Positions 1 to 9,143 of a stretch of 34,527 bases of DNA are shown one piece after another. Made by a program: the position numbers and the translations under genes. Within the stretch, counting starts at the first letter, position 1. Each line of letters opens with the position of its first letter. This stretch comes from a bacterium (lineage in GTDB: Bacteria; Margulisbacteria; Marinamargulisbacteria; CANKTL01). Below the pieces are notes generated by a model that was not told where the DNA came from, ran no database searches, and saw nothing but the letters and a program-made list of their open reading frames with translations. The stretch spans positions 1-34,527 of the forward strand of contig CANKTL010000004.1 in NCBI GenBank assembly GCA_947486405.1, written 5' to 3'.

Positions 1-92
1 GATATGATCGCGAATACCTCCGTCGGCGGATAAGCGCCGATAAACTACGGGAGTGTTGGCAAACCAGCCCCAAACTCCTACACTATATTGTT

Positions 93-2771
93 ATGATGGA
101 AACCGTTTATTCCCCCAAGGATATTGAAGACAAACAGTACCAGAAATGGGAAAGCTCTGGCGCATTTAAGCCGACTGGAAATGGCGCAGCCTTTACGATT
201 GTCATGCCACCCCCCAACGTCACCGGCGTCTTACATATGGGCCACGCCTTAGACCACACCCTGCAAGATATTATGATTCGGCATAAGCGGATGAAGGGCT
301 TTAAAACCCTTTGGGTCCCCGGTACCGACCATGCCGGAATTGCAACCCAAAACGTAGTGGAAAAGGCCCTTAAAAAAGAGGGCAAAAACCGCTTTGATTT
401 GGGACGCGAGGCCTTTGTGGAAAAAGTATGGGAGTGGAAACACCAATACGGCGGTCGCATTGAGCAACAAATTCGCAAATTGGGCGACAGCGTGGATTGG
501 AGCCACAATCGATTTACGATGGATGATGGCTGTCACGACGCCGTTTTGACCCACTTTATTACCTTATATGAAAAAGGCTACTTATACCGCGGGTATTACA
601 TCATCAATTGGTGTCCGCGTTGTGAAACGGCCCTATCCGATGTTGAAGTTGAGCATGAAGCGGCGAAGGGTCATTTGTGGGAGATTAAATACCCGTATAC
701 AGATAATCCGAAAGACGGGATCGTGGTGGCGACCACTCGACCTGAAACGATGTTTGGTGACGTCGCCGTGGCAGTTCACCCCGACGATGCGCGTTACGCG
801 GCGATAATTGGAAAAACGGTGACGTTACCGTTCGTGAATCGGGCGATTCCGATTATTGCGGATGAGTACGTGGATCCGACTTTTGGCTCGGGCGCGGTAA
901 AAATCACACCGGCCCACGATTTGAACGACTTTGACATGGGCAAGCGCCACGGCCTCGACCAAATTCTGATCATGACCGAAAAAGCGATTATGAATGACAA
1001 CGTACCCACGCAGTACCAAGGGCTCACGCGCGAGGCCTGCAGAACCGCCCTCGTTGATGACCTTCAGACCAATGGATATTTGGTGGGAATCAAAGACCAC
1101 GACTTAAATAAAGGCACCTGTTATCGCTGCCAAACCGTGATTGAACCCTATTTGTCAAAGCAATGGTTTGTGAAAATGAAAGAAATTACCCAGCCCGCCA
1201 TTGATGCTGTCCGTAATGGCGATGTGACCTTTATTCCGCAGCGCTGGGAAAAGCTCTATTTCGAGTGGATGGAATCAATCCGCGATTGGTGCATTTCTCG
1301 GCAAATTTGGTGGGGCCATCGCATTCCGGTGTGGTACCGCAACGACGACCTCGATCAAACACCGATTTTGGCGCGGTCTGAAGGTGAAGCGATTGAAAAA
1401 GCCGGCACTTCTGACATTTTTCAGGACAATGACGTTTTAGATACCTGGTTTTCATCGGCATTATGGCCGTTTGAGACCCTGGGCTGGCCAGAAAAAACCC
1501 CCGACTTGGCTGATTTTTATCCGAATCAAATTCTAGTCACCGGCTACGACATCATCACATTTTGGGTATCCCGAATGATTACAATGGGTATGTTTCAACT
1601 TCAAAAGCCACCGTTTCATACCGTGTATGTGCATGGGCTAGTGCGTGACGCGACGGGCCGAAAAATGAGTAAATCCGTGGGCAACGCTGTAGACCCCTTG
1701 GAATTGATCGATCAGTTTGGCGCGGATGCCCTGCGCTATAGCCTGGCGTCGATGGCCACATTGGGCGGCCAGGATATTAAGTTTTCACTGGAAAAAGTGG
1801 AGAGTTCCCGCAATTTTGCGAATAAATTGTGGAATGTGTCGCGGTTTATTTTAACGAACATTGAAGAATCTGGGTTCGATAATCTCGACTGGAATACGGA
1901 AATTGAACCTTCAGGTTTGACCGGTCTTTCAGCTGCCGACCAATGGATTTTGAGTCTTTATCAAAGCACGCTAGAGCAGGTCAATCAGGCCTACGACAAC
2001 CACAATTTCGCTCTGGCCGCTGAATTGCTATGGGAATTTACCTGGAATCGCTTTTGCGATTGGTACATCGAAATGGCCAAGCAAAAAGATGAAAGCGCCG
2101 ACGGACAACGCAAAACGTTGTCGGTGCTGTGCACAGTGTTGTCTGGCATTTTAAAAATGCTGCATCCGTTTATGCCCTTCATTACTGAAGAAATTTGGGA
2201 ACGGTTTAACCAAAACTCCCGCCTCACCATGACCGAACCGATGCTCATTACATCGGCTTGGCCGATTGGAAACGCCGGATGGAAAAATAACGCGTTGGAA
2301 ACTGATTTTGCGTTGATGTTGGATATCATCCGAGAAATCCGAAACGCGCGAAAACAGTTGAATGTACCGCCTAAAAACCGATCCGATTTGATTATTAAAA
2401 CGGACGATTCGGGCATCACAACATCAGTTGGGATGATGACCCCGATAATCTGCCGATTGGCGCGGGTAAATGAAATACAGTTTATGGCCGAAAGCGCCGC
2501 TAAACCCGATAAATCAGCGGCATTGGTCGTGGGAACTTTGTCTCTATTCCTCCCCCTAGAAGGCCTGATCGATGTGACTGATGAAATCGCTCGACTAACC
2601 AAACAACTCAATAAATTAGACCAAGAACTTGGCGGCATCGCGGCGAGATTGGGTAACACTAATTTCAGGGATAAAGCCCCTGCCGACGTCGTGGCCAAGC
2701 TTCAAGCACAGTCGGACGAGCTCAACGATCAAAAGGCCAAGATTGAAAGTGAAATCGCCGGGCTCCGCTAA
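93..2771 (+). CDS. valS: valyl-tRNA synthetase
   Basis: 892 aa class I aaRS. HIGH-like motif HMGHALDHT, KMSKS in GRKMSKSVGNAVDP, C-terminal coiled coil. Confidence 0.97.
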   Translation: MMETVYSPKDIEDKQYQKWESSGAFKPTGNGAAFTIVMPPPNVTGVLHMGHALDHTLQDIMIRHKRMKGFKTLWVPGTDHAGIATQNVVEKALKKEGKNRFDLGREAFVEKVWEWKHQYGGRIEQQIRKLGDSVDWSHNRFTMDDGCHDAVLTHFITLYEKGYLYRGYYIINWCPRCETALSDVEVEHEAAKGHLWEIKYPYTDNPKDGIVVATTRPETMFGDVAVAVHPDDARYAAIIGKTVTLPFVNRAIPIIADEYVDPTFGSGAVKITPAHDLNDFDMGKRHGLDQILIMTEKAIMNDNVPTQYQGLTREACRTALVDDLQTNGYLVGIKDHDLNKGTCYRCQTVIEPYLSKQWFVKMKEITQPAIDAVRNGDVTFIPQRWEKLYFEWMESIRDWCISRQIWWGHRIPVWYRNDDLDQTPILARSEGEAIEKAGTSDIFQDNDVLDTWFSSALWPFETLGWPEKTPDLADFYPNQILVTGYDIITFWVSRMITMGMFQLQKPPFHTVYVHGLVRDATGRKMSKSVGNAVDPLELIDQFGADALRYSLASMATLGGQDIKFSLEKVESSRNFANKLWNVSRFILTNIEESGFDNLDWNTEIEPSGLTGLSAADQWILSLYQSTLEQVNQAYDNHNFALAAELLWEFTWNRFCDWYIEMAKQKDESADGQRKTLSVLCTVLSGILKMLHPFMPFITEEIWERFNQNSRLTMTEPMLITSAWPIGNAGWKNNALETDFALMLDIIREIRNARKQLNVPPKNRSDLIIKTDDSGITTSVGMMTPIICRLARVNEIQFMAESAAKPDKSAALVVGTLSLFLPLEGLIDVTDEIARLTKQLNKLDQELGGIAARLGNTNFRDKAPADVVAKLQAQSDELNDQKAKIESEIAGLR

Positions 2772-4047
2772 ACTGTCTTTTGAGGCAGTTCTTGCCCATC
2801 TGGCGCAGTTGTCTGAAAACCGGGGCATTCGCTACGACCTCGGCCCTGTTCAGGCAGCGCTAACCGAACTGGGATTAACGGATATCAGCATTCCCACCGT
2901 GCAAGTGGCCGGCACCAATGGCAAGGGCTCAACGGTGTGGGGGATCGCTGCAGTTTTGCAGCACCTCGGCCACCGAGTCGGCGTTTTTACGTCGCCCCAC
3001 ATCGAAAGTTACACCGAACGCATTGGCATCAATGGCAGCGCCATTTCTGAAGCTGATTTTATGGCGGCTTTTACCGCAATTTCTCCGGTTGCCAATCGCT
3101 ATCAACTGACTGAATTTGAAGCCCTTACCTTGATGGGCATGCATTATTTTAAGCAGCAAAAACCCGACTATCTGATTTTGGAAACTGGTATGGGTGGTCG
3201 TTTAGATGCCACGACCGCAGTTAAATCTGATTTGGCGGTCATTACCCGAATTGGAAAAGATCACATGGCGATTTTGGGGAATACCCTCAGTAAAATTGCG
3301 TCTGAAAAAGCCGGCATTATTCGGCCTAATACGCCTGTGGTTGTGGGGCCACAAAGTAAAAAAGTAAAAGCGGTTTTTGAAGCCACCGCTAGCGCCCGAA
3401 AATCGCCGATTTATTTTTCAAAACCCATCAAAATTGTCCCCGCAATTAAGATTCCCTATCAACAAGAAAATTGGGGCACCGTTAAAACCGCAATTGATGT
3501 TCTGCTGCAAGGCAAAGGCACCGCAGCGCTCTCCACAGTTCTCGCCCACACAACCGGATTTTGGGGCCGTTTTACCGTTATTCAATCTCGATCCGGCACC
3601 GTTGTCATCGACGGCGCCCATAATTCCAACGGACTTAGACAACTTAAACGCGGCCTCACCCGTGCCTTCCCAGGCCGACCCATCCACCTAATCCTAGGGA
3701 TCCTAGCCACCAAAGACGCAAAATCAATGTTAAAAATAGCCGCAACAATCACCCAAAACATCTCCTATTGCGACTTTGATCCCGGTAAAAGCGTGCCCTT
3801 TAGTGAAATCCAATCCCTGTCCCCCTTTCCCATTCAATCGCTAAACGGGGGCCGTTCAAAAAGGGCTCATATTCGCAATTTCTCGCTACCCGCAGACTAC
3901 CAAGGAGCCGCGCCTCAGCGAGGCGGTGTAGTTAAGGGAAGCGAAAATTGTGAAGATGCGTGCTTTTTGAATGGCCATAACGCCATAACAGTTTTTTCCG
4001 GTTCCCTCTATTTCATCGCTAAGTTACACTCTATGAAATGGACCTAA
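2749..4047 (+). CDS. folC: folylpolyglutamate synthase / dihydrofolate synthase, with a palindromic repeat inside the C-terminal coding region
   Basis: VAGTNGKGST P-loop, TSPHIESYTERI, LETGMGGRLDATT, DGAHNSNG, C-terminal SGSLYF. Listed ORF starts at 2629; GTG at 2749 (overlapping the valS 3' end) fits the family N-terminus better. Confidence 0.9.
   Translation: MKSPGSAKLSFEAVLAHLAQLSENRGIRYDLGPVQAALTELGLTDISIPTVQVAGTNGKGSTVWGIAAVLQHLGHRVGVFTSPHIESYTERIGINGSAISEADFMAAFTAISPVANRYQLTEFEALTLMGMHYFKQQKPDYLILETGMGGRLDATTAVKSDLAVITRIGKDHMAILGNTLSKIASEKAGIIRPNTPVVVGPQSKKVKAVFEATASARKSPIYFSKPIKIVPAIKIPYQQENWGTVKTAIDVLLQGKGTAALSTVLAHTTGFWGRFTVIQSRSGTVVIDGAHNSNGLRQLKRGLTRAFPGRPIHLILGILATKDAKSMLKIAATITQNISYCDFDPGKSVPFSEIQSLSPFPIQSLNGGRSKRAHIRNFSLPADYQGAAPQRGGVVKGSENCEDACFLNGHNAITVFSGSLYFIAKLHSMKWT
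3850..3976 (-). repeat. ~127 bp palindromic repeat, family A, copy inside folC
   Basis: Terminal GGCCGTTCAAAAAG / CTTTTTGAATGGCC. Shares blocks with the 15254-15379 copy when reverse-complemented: ACAATTTTCG, CTTAACTACAC, GGTAGTCTGCG, CGAGAAATTGC, TTTTTGAA. Confidence 0.85.
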
Positions 4048-4385
4048 ATCCCCAACTTTGGCACCGGCATAAACGCCTTTTGGTCACCGCTTATTTAATC
4101 ATTGGATTATTGGCGATCATGGGCATCGTCATGAATGTCAAAACGGTTCCCGTAAACGATGATTTGGGCAAAACGAAGAAAAAAATTCAGATTGTGCATG
4201 ACGATAATGAACGAAAAAAATTGGAGCTGGCCAAAATTTTAACCCTTAGAGCGGTTGAGAGCCGGGCGGTTTCTGAATTGGGTATGACCTATCCGGAATC
4301 GGTTTTTTATATCGATGGTGAGGGCCATCATCTCGACAAAGATGGCAAAATCATCGAAAAAAACGAGGTACAGGATGAACAATAG
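4038..4385 (+). CDS. FtsL/DivIC-like cell-division membrane protein
   Basis: 115 aa, one N-terminal TM segment then a charged helix, directly upstream of and overlapping ftsI. Confidence 0.6.
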   Translation: MDLNPQLWHRHKRLLVTAYLIIGLLAIMGIVMNVKTVPVNDDLGKTKKKIQIVHDDNERKKLELAKILTLRAVESRAVSELGMTYPESVFYIDGEGHHLDKDGKIIEKNEVQDEQ

Positions 4386-6111
4386 AAAACTAGCGATCCT
4401 CCAGGTCGGCATTTTTATCGTGGGATTGGCCTGTATTTTACGCTTGGTTTATTTGCAAATTATTCAACGGGAATTCCTCACTGAAAAAGCAGAATCCCAA
4501 TTTACTAAACTCATAAACGTCTCGGCCTATCGGGGCAAAATCTATGACCGACATGGCGAGCCATTGGCCCTTTCTCGCGAGGTATGGGATGCGTATTTGG
4601 TCCCCAATGGGATTAAAAATAAGCCTGAATTTATTCGACAAGTTCACGCCGCACTTCCGCGGTATGACCGCAACCGGCTGGTTGAAAAGGTCAATTCAAC
4701 GGCCAGCTTTACGTGGATGGACCGACAAATCCCCCGCGACGATTATTTGAGACTCAGCAAACTTAATTTAATTGGACTTAACTTTGTAAAAGGGGAGACC
4801 CGGGTATACCCCAACACAGAATTGGCCAGCCACGTGCTGGGCTATGTGGGTATTGATAACCAGGGATTATCCGGCATTGAATATCAATTTGATTCGTATT
4901 TAAAGGGAAAATCCGGCAAAATTGTGCTCGAGGGGGACCCCAGCGGGCGACAAACCGTATCGGGCAAAATCAAGCGTTCTGTGGCCGCTGAAAATGGCGG
5001 TGATATCTATTTAACCATCGATAATTACGTTCAATATATGGCCGAACGGGCCCTTAAAAAAGGGGTACAGTCCGCGCAGGCTGATTTTGGCCAAATTGTG
5101 GTAATGGATCCCCGCACCGGCGAAATACTGGCCATGGCGACCTACCCGGATTTTGACCCGAATAACCACGATAATGCCAGGTACACCACCAAACGAAACC
5201 GCATCGTGGGTGATTTTTTTGAGCCCGGTTCGATTTTCAAAATCGTCACTATGGCCGCAGCGCTAGAAGAAAAAATCGTGCAGCCCAACGACATTATGTA
5301 CATCCCCGCCACGATGGATTTTCATGGTCGCCTGATTCGGGAAGCGCATGGACGCGATGCCGGTGAAAGCGACCGCCGCACCGTGTCTGATATCTTAGAA
5401 CGGTCGCTCAACGTGGGCACCACGATGTTGGCCATTCGCCTGGGCGAAAAACGACTTTTTCACTATATGGAATTATTTGGCTTTGGCCAGAAAACCGGCA
5501 TCGAACTTCCTGCTGAATCCCGTGGCCTGTTACGCCCCGTCAAAAACTGGTCTGCCGTTGATGTGGCAATGCATTCCTTTGGCCAAGGAATCGCGGTCAC
5601 CCCGATTCAAATTACCGCCGCCTATTCCACCGTCGCGAACCGGGGTGTGTGCGTGCCTCCCCGCATTGTAAATCGCTTTATTGCAGATGACGGCAATTAT
5701 CAGAAGTCTCTCAAAATCGAGCCGCTTCCTCGCGCCGTGAGTGAAGAAACCGCGGAAAAACTGACCGAGATTATGATTCAAACGGTGGAACGGGGTACGG
5801 GCGTTCCGGCCCGAATCAAAGGCTATCCCGTCGCGGGCAAAACGGGCACTGCGCAAAAAGCCGGCGCTTTTGGTGCCGGATACCTCTCAGGGTTATATGT
5901 TGCCTCGTTTGGTGGCTTTTTCCCGGCCAATAATCCCCGCTTTGTGATTATGGTCATTGTCGACTCCCCCAAAACCGTGATTTACGGATCCGCAGTTGCC
6001 GCACCCATTTTCCGTGAAACGGCACTCGCTTTAATCGATCATTATGACCTAAAACCCGACCTTGAATTCATGAAAAGTCAAAATGAGCGAGACCGGCGTG
6101 CAGCCCACTAA
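4375..6111 (+). CDS. ftsI: peptidoglycan transpeptidase FtsI/PBP2 class
   Basis: N-terminal TM, GSIFKI (SxxK), SLN in RSLNVGT, KTGTAQK. ATG at 4375 overlaps the FtsL-like 3' end; listed ORF starts at 4315. Confidence 0.93.
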   Translation: MNNRKLAILQVGIFIVGLACILRLVYLQIIQREFLTEKAESQFTKLINVSAYRGKIYDRHGEPLALSREVWDAYLVPNGIKNKPEFIRQVHAALPRYDRNRLVEKVNSTASFTWMDRQIPRDDYLRLSKLNLIGLNFVKGETRVYPNTELASHVLGYVGIDNQGLSGIEYQFDSYLKGKSGKIVLEGDPSGRQTVSGKIKRSVAAENGGDIYLTIDNYVQYMAERALKKGVQSAQADFGQIVVMDPRTGEILAMATYPDFDPNNHDNARYTTKRNRIVGDFFEPGSIFKIVTMAAALEEKIVQPNDIMYIPATMDFHGRLIREAHGRDAGESDRRTVSDILERSLNVGTTMLAIRLGEKRLFHYMELFGFGQKTGIELPAESRGLLRPVKNWSAVDVAMHSFGQGIAVTPIQITAAYSTVANRGVCVPPRIVNRFIADDGNYQKSLKIEPLPRAVSEETAEKLTEIMIQTVERGTGVPARIKGYPVAGKTGTAQKAGAFGAGYLSGLYVASFGGFFPANNPRFVIMVIVDSPKTVIYGSAVAAPIFRETALALIDHYDLKPDLEFMKSQNERDRRAAH

Positions 6112-6153
6112 AATTTAGGTTCCCACCTGGCCATAATCAGCGTAAAATAGAAG

Positions 6154-8025
6154 TTGTACGTCATGACTTATTTTGGGGACCGTATCCGGCCATTTGCCCG
6201 CATCGCCGCTTTTTTACTTGCCGACTTTGTATTTGCTATTGTCAGCATCTTTGTAGCGATCTCACTACTTCAATCGGTCGAGGCGGCAATTCAGTTAACC
6301 ATTCGGTTTCCCTGGCTATTTTTGCTGGTTGCGGCCGTCAGAATCGGCACGTATCAAAATTATGGGCTCTACAGCTATTTGTGGCGTTATGCCTCCATCA
6401 AAGAATTATTAAGCATCGTCAAAGCGGTCACCATCGGATCCGTGTTAACCGCGGCGTTTTTGTTCGTTACCCGACTGGTAATTGTGCCCGTAGACGTACT
6501 GTTTATTGATTGGGCCCTAACTCTATTACTCATCGGCATGTTGCGAATTGGCTTGCGGGTATTGCGCGAGCACCTCAAAAACCGGCGTCCGGTGTCTGAT
6601 TCTCCCGCCAAAAACCTGATCATCGTGGGTGCTGGCGACGCGGGTGAAATGATCGCCCGTGAAATCCTTCGCGTGTCTAAACTTAATTACCGAATTGTGG
6701 GGTTTGTGGATGATGGCCCCAATAAAGTCGGCCAAAGCATCCATAATATTCCCGTGGTGGGGACCACCAATCGCCTCCCCGACATTGTTGAACAATTGGG
6801 CGTTGAAGAGGCCATCATTGCCATCCCATCCGCCTCAGGCGATCAAATCCGCCGTATCGTCTCGTTACTTGAGCCCACTGGCATCAAATTTAAAATTACC
6901 CCAGGCCTTTTTGAAATCATTGGCCGTAATATTTCAATGAATCAGCTTCGCGAAGTCCAAATTGAAGACCTTTTGGGCCGTGATGTCATCGAAACCCCCA
7001 TCGAAAAAATCTCGCATTACATCAAAAACCAAAACGTTTTGGTCACAGGCGCCGGGGGCTCTATCGGATCCGAACTCTGCCGCCAATTAATTTTGCTGTC
7101 GCCCAAAAAACTGATCCTACTCGATCATGCTGAAAACAGTGTCTACCAAATCGATTTGGAACTCTCGGAATTGGGCCATAGCCATGTGGATTTGATTCCC
7201 GTGGTTGCCGATATCAAAAACCGCAAACGCCTCACTGAAGTCTTTTCCGAGCATCGCCCCAACGTCGTGTTTCACGCGGCGGCATATAAGCATGTTCCCT
7301 TAATGGAGAAAAATATCCGCGAAGTCGTGATCAATAACATTACGGGCACCCAGAACGTGCTGGAACTGTCCGATGAATTTCAAGTAAAGGAATGCGTGGT
7401 AATTTCCACCGACAAGGCCGTTAATTCGGTAAATGCAATGGGCGCTTCGAAACGAGTCGGCGAAATTCTCATGCAGACGATCCAAAAAAACAGCAAAACG
7501 CGGTTTGCCGCAGTACGATTTGGCAACGTGTTGGGCTCTGTCGGCAGCGTTGTGCCCTTATTTAAGCGTCAAATTGCCAAAGGCGGTCCCATCACGATTA
7601 CCCACCCCGACATGACCCGTTATTTCATGACCATCCCAGAGGCTTCTCGCCTGGTTATTCAGGCCGGCTCATTGAGCCAGGGCGGCGAAATATTCATTTT
7701 AGATATGGGCGAACCCGTGAAGATTTTGGACTTGGCCAAAGACCTTATCCATTTATCGGGGCTGGAAGAAGGGCGTGATATCGCCATTCAGTTCGTCGGG
7801 GTGCGCCCTGGCGAGAAATTATATGAAGAACTGTACTTTAGCCGAAACGATTTGCGCCCCACTGAACACCAGAAAATCTTTATTTCCAAACACTATGAGT
7901 ATAATGAAGATGAGATATTCAAAAATATCAATGACTTAATCGTTTTAGCAGGAGGCGCTCAAAATGATGAAATTAGACGCAAACTATTTGAAATTGTCGT
8001 CCAGACGCAACCCCACAATGACTAA
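6154..8025 (+). CDS. membrane-anchored CapD/FlaA1/WbpM-type nucleoside-diphosphate-sugar epimerase/dehydratase
   Basis: N-terminal TM helices, Rossmann motifs VGAGDAGEMIAREI and VTGAGGSIGSELCRQ, HAAAYKHVPLME, STDKAVNSVNAMGASKRVGE. Start TTG 6154 or ATG 6163. Confidence 0.92.
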   Translation: MYVMTYFGDRIRPFARIAAFLLADFVFAIVSIFVAISLLQSVEAAIQLTIRFPWLFLLVAAVRIGTYQNYGLYSYLWRYASIKELLSIVKAVTIGSVLTAAFLFVTRLVIVPVDVLFIDWALTLLLIGMLRIGLRVLREHLKNRRPVSDSPAKNLIIVGAGDAGEMIAREILRVSKLNYRIVGFVDDGPNKVGQSIHNIPVVGTTNRLPDIVEQLGVEEAIIAIPSASGDQIRRIVSLLEPTGIKFKITPGLFEIIGRNISMNQLREVQIEDLLGRDVIETPIEKISHYIKNQNVLVTGAGGSIGSELCRQLILLSPKKLILLDHAENSVYQIDLELSELGHSHVDLIPVVADIKNRKRLTEVFSEHRPNVVFHAAAYKHVPLMEKNIREVVINNITGTQNVLELSDEFQVKECVVISTDKAVNSVNAMGASKRVGEILMQTIQKNSKTRFAAVRFGNVLGSVGSVVPLFKRQIAKGGPITITHPDMTRYFMTIPEASRLVIQAGSLSQGGEIFILDMGEPVKILDLAKDLIHLSGLEEGRDIAIQFVGVRPGEKLYEELYFSRNDLRPTEHQKIFISKHYEYNEDEIFKNINDLIVLAGGAQNDEIRRKLFEIVVQTQPHND

Positions 8026-8401
8026 ATGGGGCGTTGTTAGTTTATTTTTGGTGCTTGATTCAGCCATTTTTTTCATGGCCCTCATTGGCGGGTTTGCAAT
8101 TGTTAATTTTGGCAGTTTAGCTGGCATTTCATCGCTAATGATCTCTGCCTACTCTCGTATCATCATTACGGCATGGTTTTTATTTCTGGTGTCATTGAAT
8201 TTATTCTCAGTATATCGCCCATCTAATGTGTTTAGCCTTCGCCGGGTGTTGGCGGGTGTAGCCATATTTTGGCTCGCCGTTACTGGCTTATCGTTCATGT
8301 ATCCTAGTTTGCGATTTTCGCTGGCGCTGTCTTTTTGGAGTAGTTTATTAATGGGGGTGGCCTTATCCCTCTCTCGCTATGGCATTCGGCGTTTCTGGTA
8401 G
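8018..8401 (+). CDS. small multi-TM membrane protein of unknown function
   Basis: About four hydrophobic segments. ATG at 8018 overlaps the epimerase stop; listed ORF starts at 7964. Confidence 0.6.
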   Translation: MTKWGVVSLFLVLDSAIFFMALIGGFAIVNFGSLAGISSLMISAYSRIIITAWFLFLVSLNLFSVYRPSNVFSLRRVLAGVAIFWLAVTGLSFMYPSLRFSLALSFWSSLLMGVALSLSRYGIRRFW

Positions 8402-8758
8402 ATGAATGTTCTGATTTTATTTTCCATCGTTACCCTGCGCACCATCGCCGATATTTGCTTTAAATTATCTGTTAATAATGTCCCGTTTACGTCCTTTTCG
8501 GGGGCCATTCATAGCTATGGCCTCATCCTTAAAAAACCGCTGGTATGGGTCGCTTGTACCTTTGCGGGATTAAACTTACTCGGCTGGTGTTTCAGCCTCA
8601 GTCGTTTTGATTTGAGCTATGCATACCCCTTCACCGCCCTCATTTACATCAGCATCATTGTGGCCGGAAAATTTATTTTTCATGAACAGATCGATCGAAA
8701 TAAGGCCATCGGAATGGGTTTTATCGTTGCCGGAATCGGCTGCATGATACTCACTTAG
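8402..8758 (+). CDS. SMR/EamA-like four-TM transporter subunit (ArnE/F-like size)
   Basis: 118 aa, four TM segments, motif SYAYPFTALIYISIIVAGKFIFHEQID. Confidence 0.75.
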   Translation: MNVLILFSIVTLRTIADICFKLSVNNVPFTSFSGAIHSYGLILKKPLVWVACTFAGLNLLGWCFSLSRFDLSYAYPFTALIYISIIVAGKFIFHEQIDRNKAIGMGFIVAGIGCMILT

Positions 8759-8760
8759 CC

Positions 8761-9138
8761 ATGCGGTCTTTTTTCTCATTTGTTGTGTTTCCAGTGTTGT
8801 TGTCGTCTGTCGGCGAATTCATTTTAAAGCATGCCGTTAACAAAATGGATGTCGCGTTGACGCCGGCCTCTGTATTGATGATGGCGGGCTCACCCTCAAT
8901 TTGGGCAGGATCGGCATGCATCGTGGTCAGCGGGCTTTTATGGGTCATTGCGATGTCGCGGTATCAGCTGTCCTTTATTTATCCTTTTTTTAGCCTGAAT
9001 TTTATTGTGATTATGCTGGGGTCTCATTTCCTTTTGAGGGAGGAGATTAATCTTGTCAGATATTTGGCCGTTGTGTTAATTATTATCGGACTCATTTTTA
9101 TATCCAGAAGTAAGTTTTCTGACGCGAAAGTAGGATAG
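8761..9138 (+). CDS. SMR/EamA-like four-TM transporter subunit, tandem partner
   Basis: 125 aa, four TM segments, SFIYPFFSLNFIVIMLGSHFLLREEIN parallels the preceding gene. Confidence 0.72.
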   Translation: MRSFFSFVVFPVLLSSVGEFILKHAVNKMDVALTPASVLMMAGSPSIWAGSACIVVSGLLWVIAMSRYQLSFIYPFFSLNFIVIMLGSHFLLREEINLVRYLAVVLIIIGLIFISRSKFSDAKVG

Positions 9139-9143
9139 TCCGA

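Noticed and set aside
1-33. Possible 3' end of an upstream CDS (DMIANTSVGG*)
   Set aside because: Only about 10 codons in the window; cannot be supported.
1991-2698. 235 aa - strand ORF antisense to valS
   Set aside because: Antisense shadow ORF of a clear housekeeping gene, no recognisable domain.
3661-3720. Short palindromic run TCCTAGGGATCCTAG in folC
   Set aside because: Short, explained by coding sequence (LILGILA), no second copy noted.
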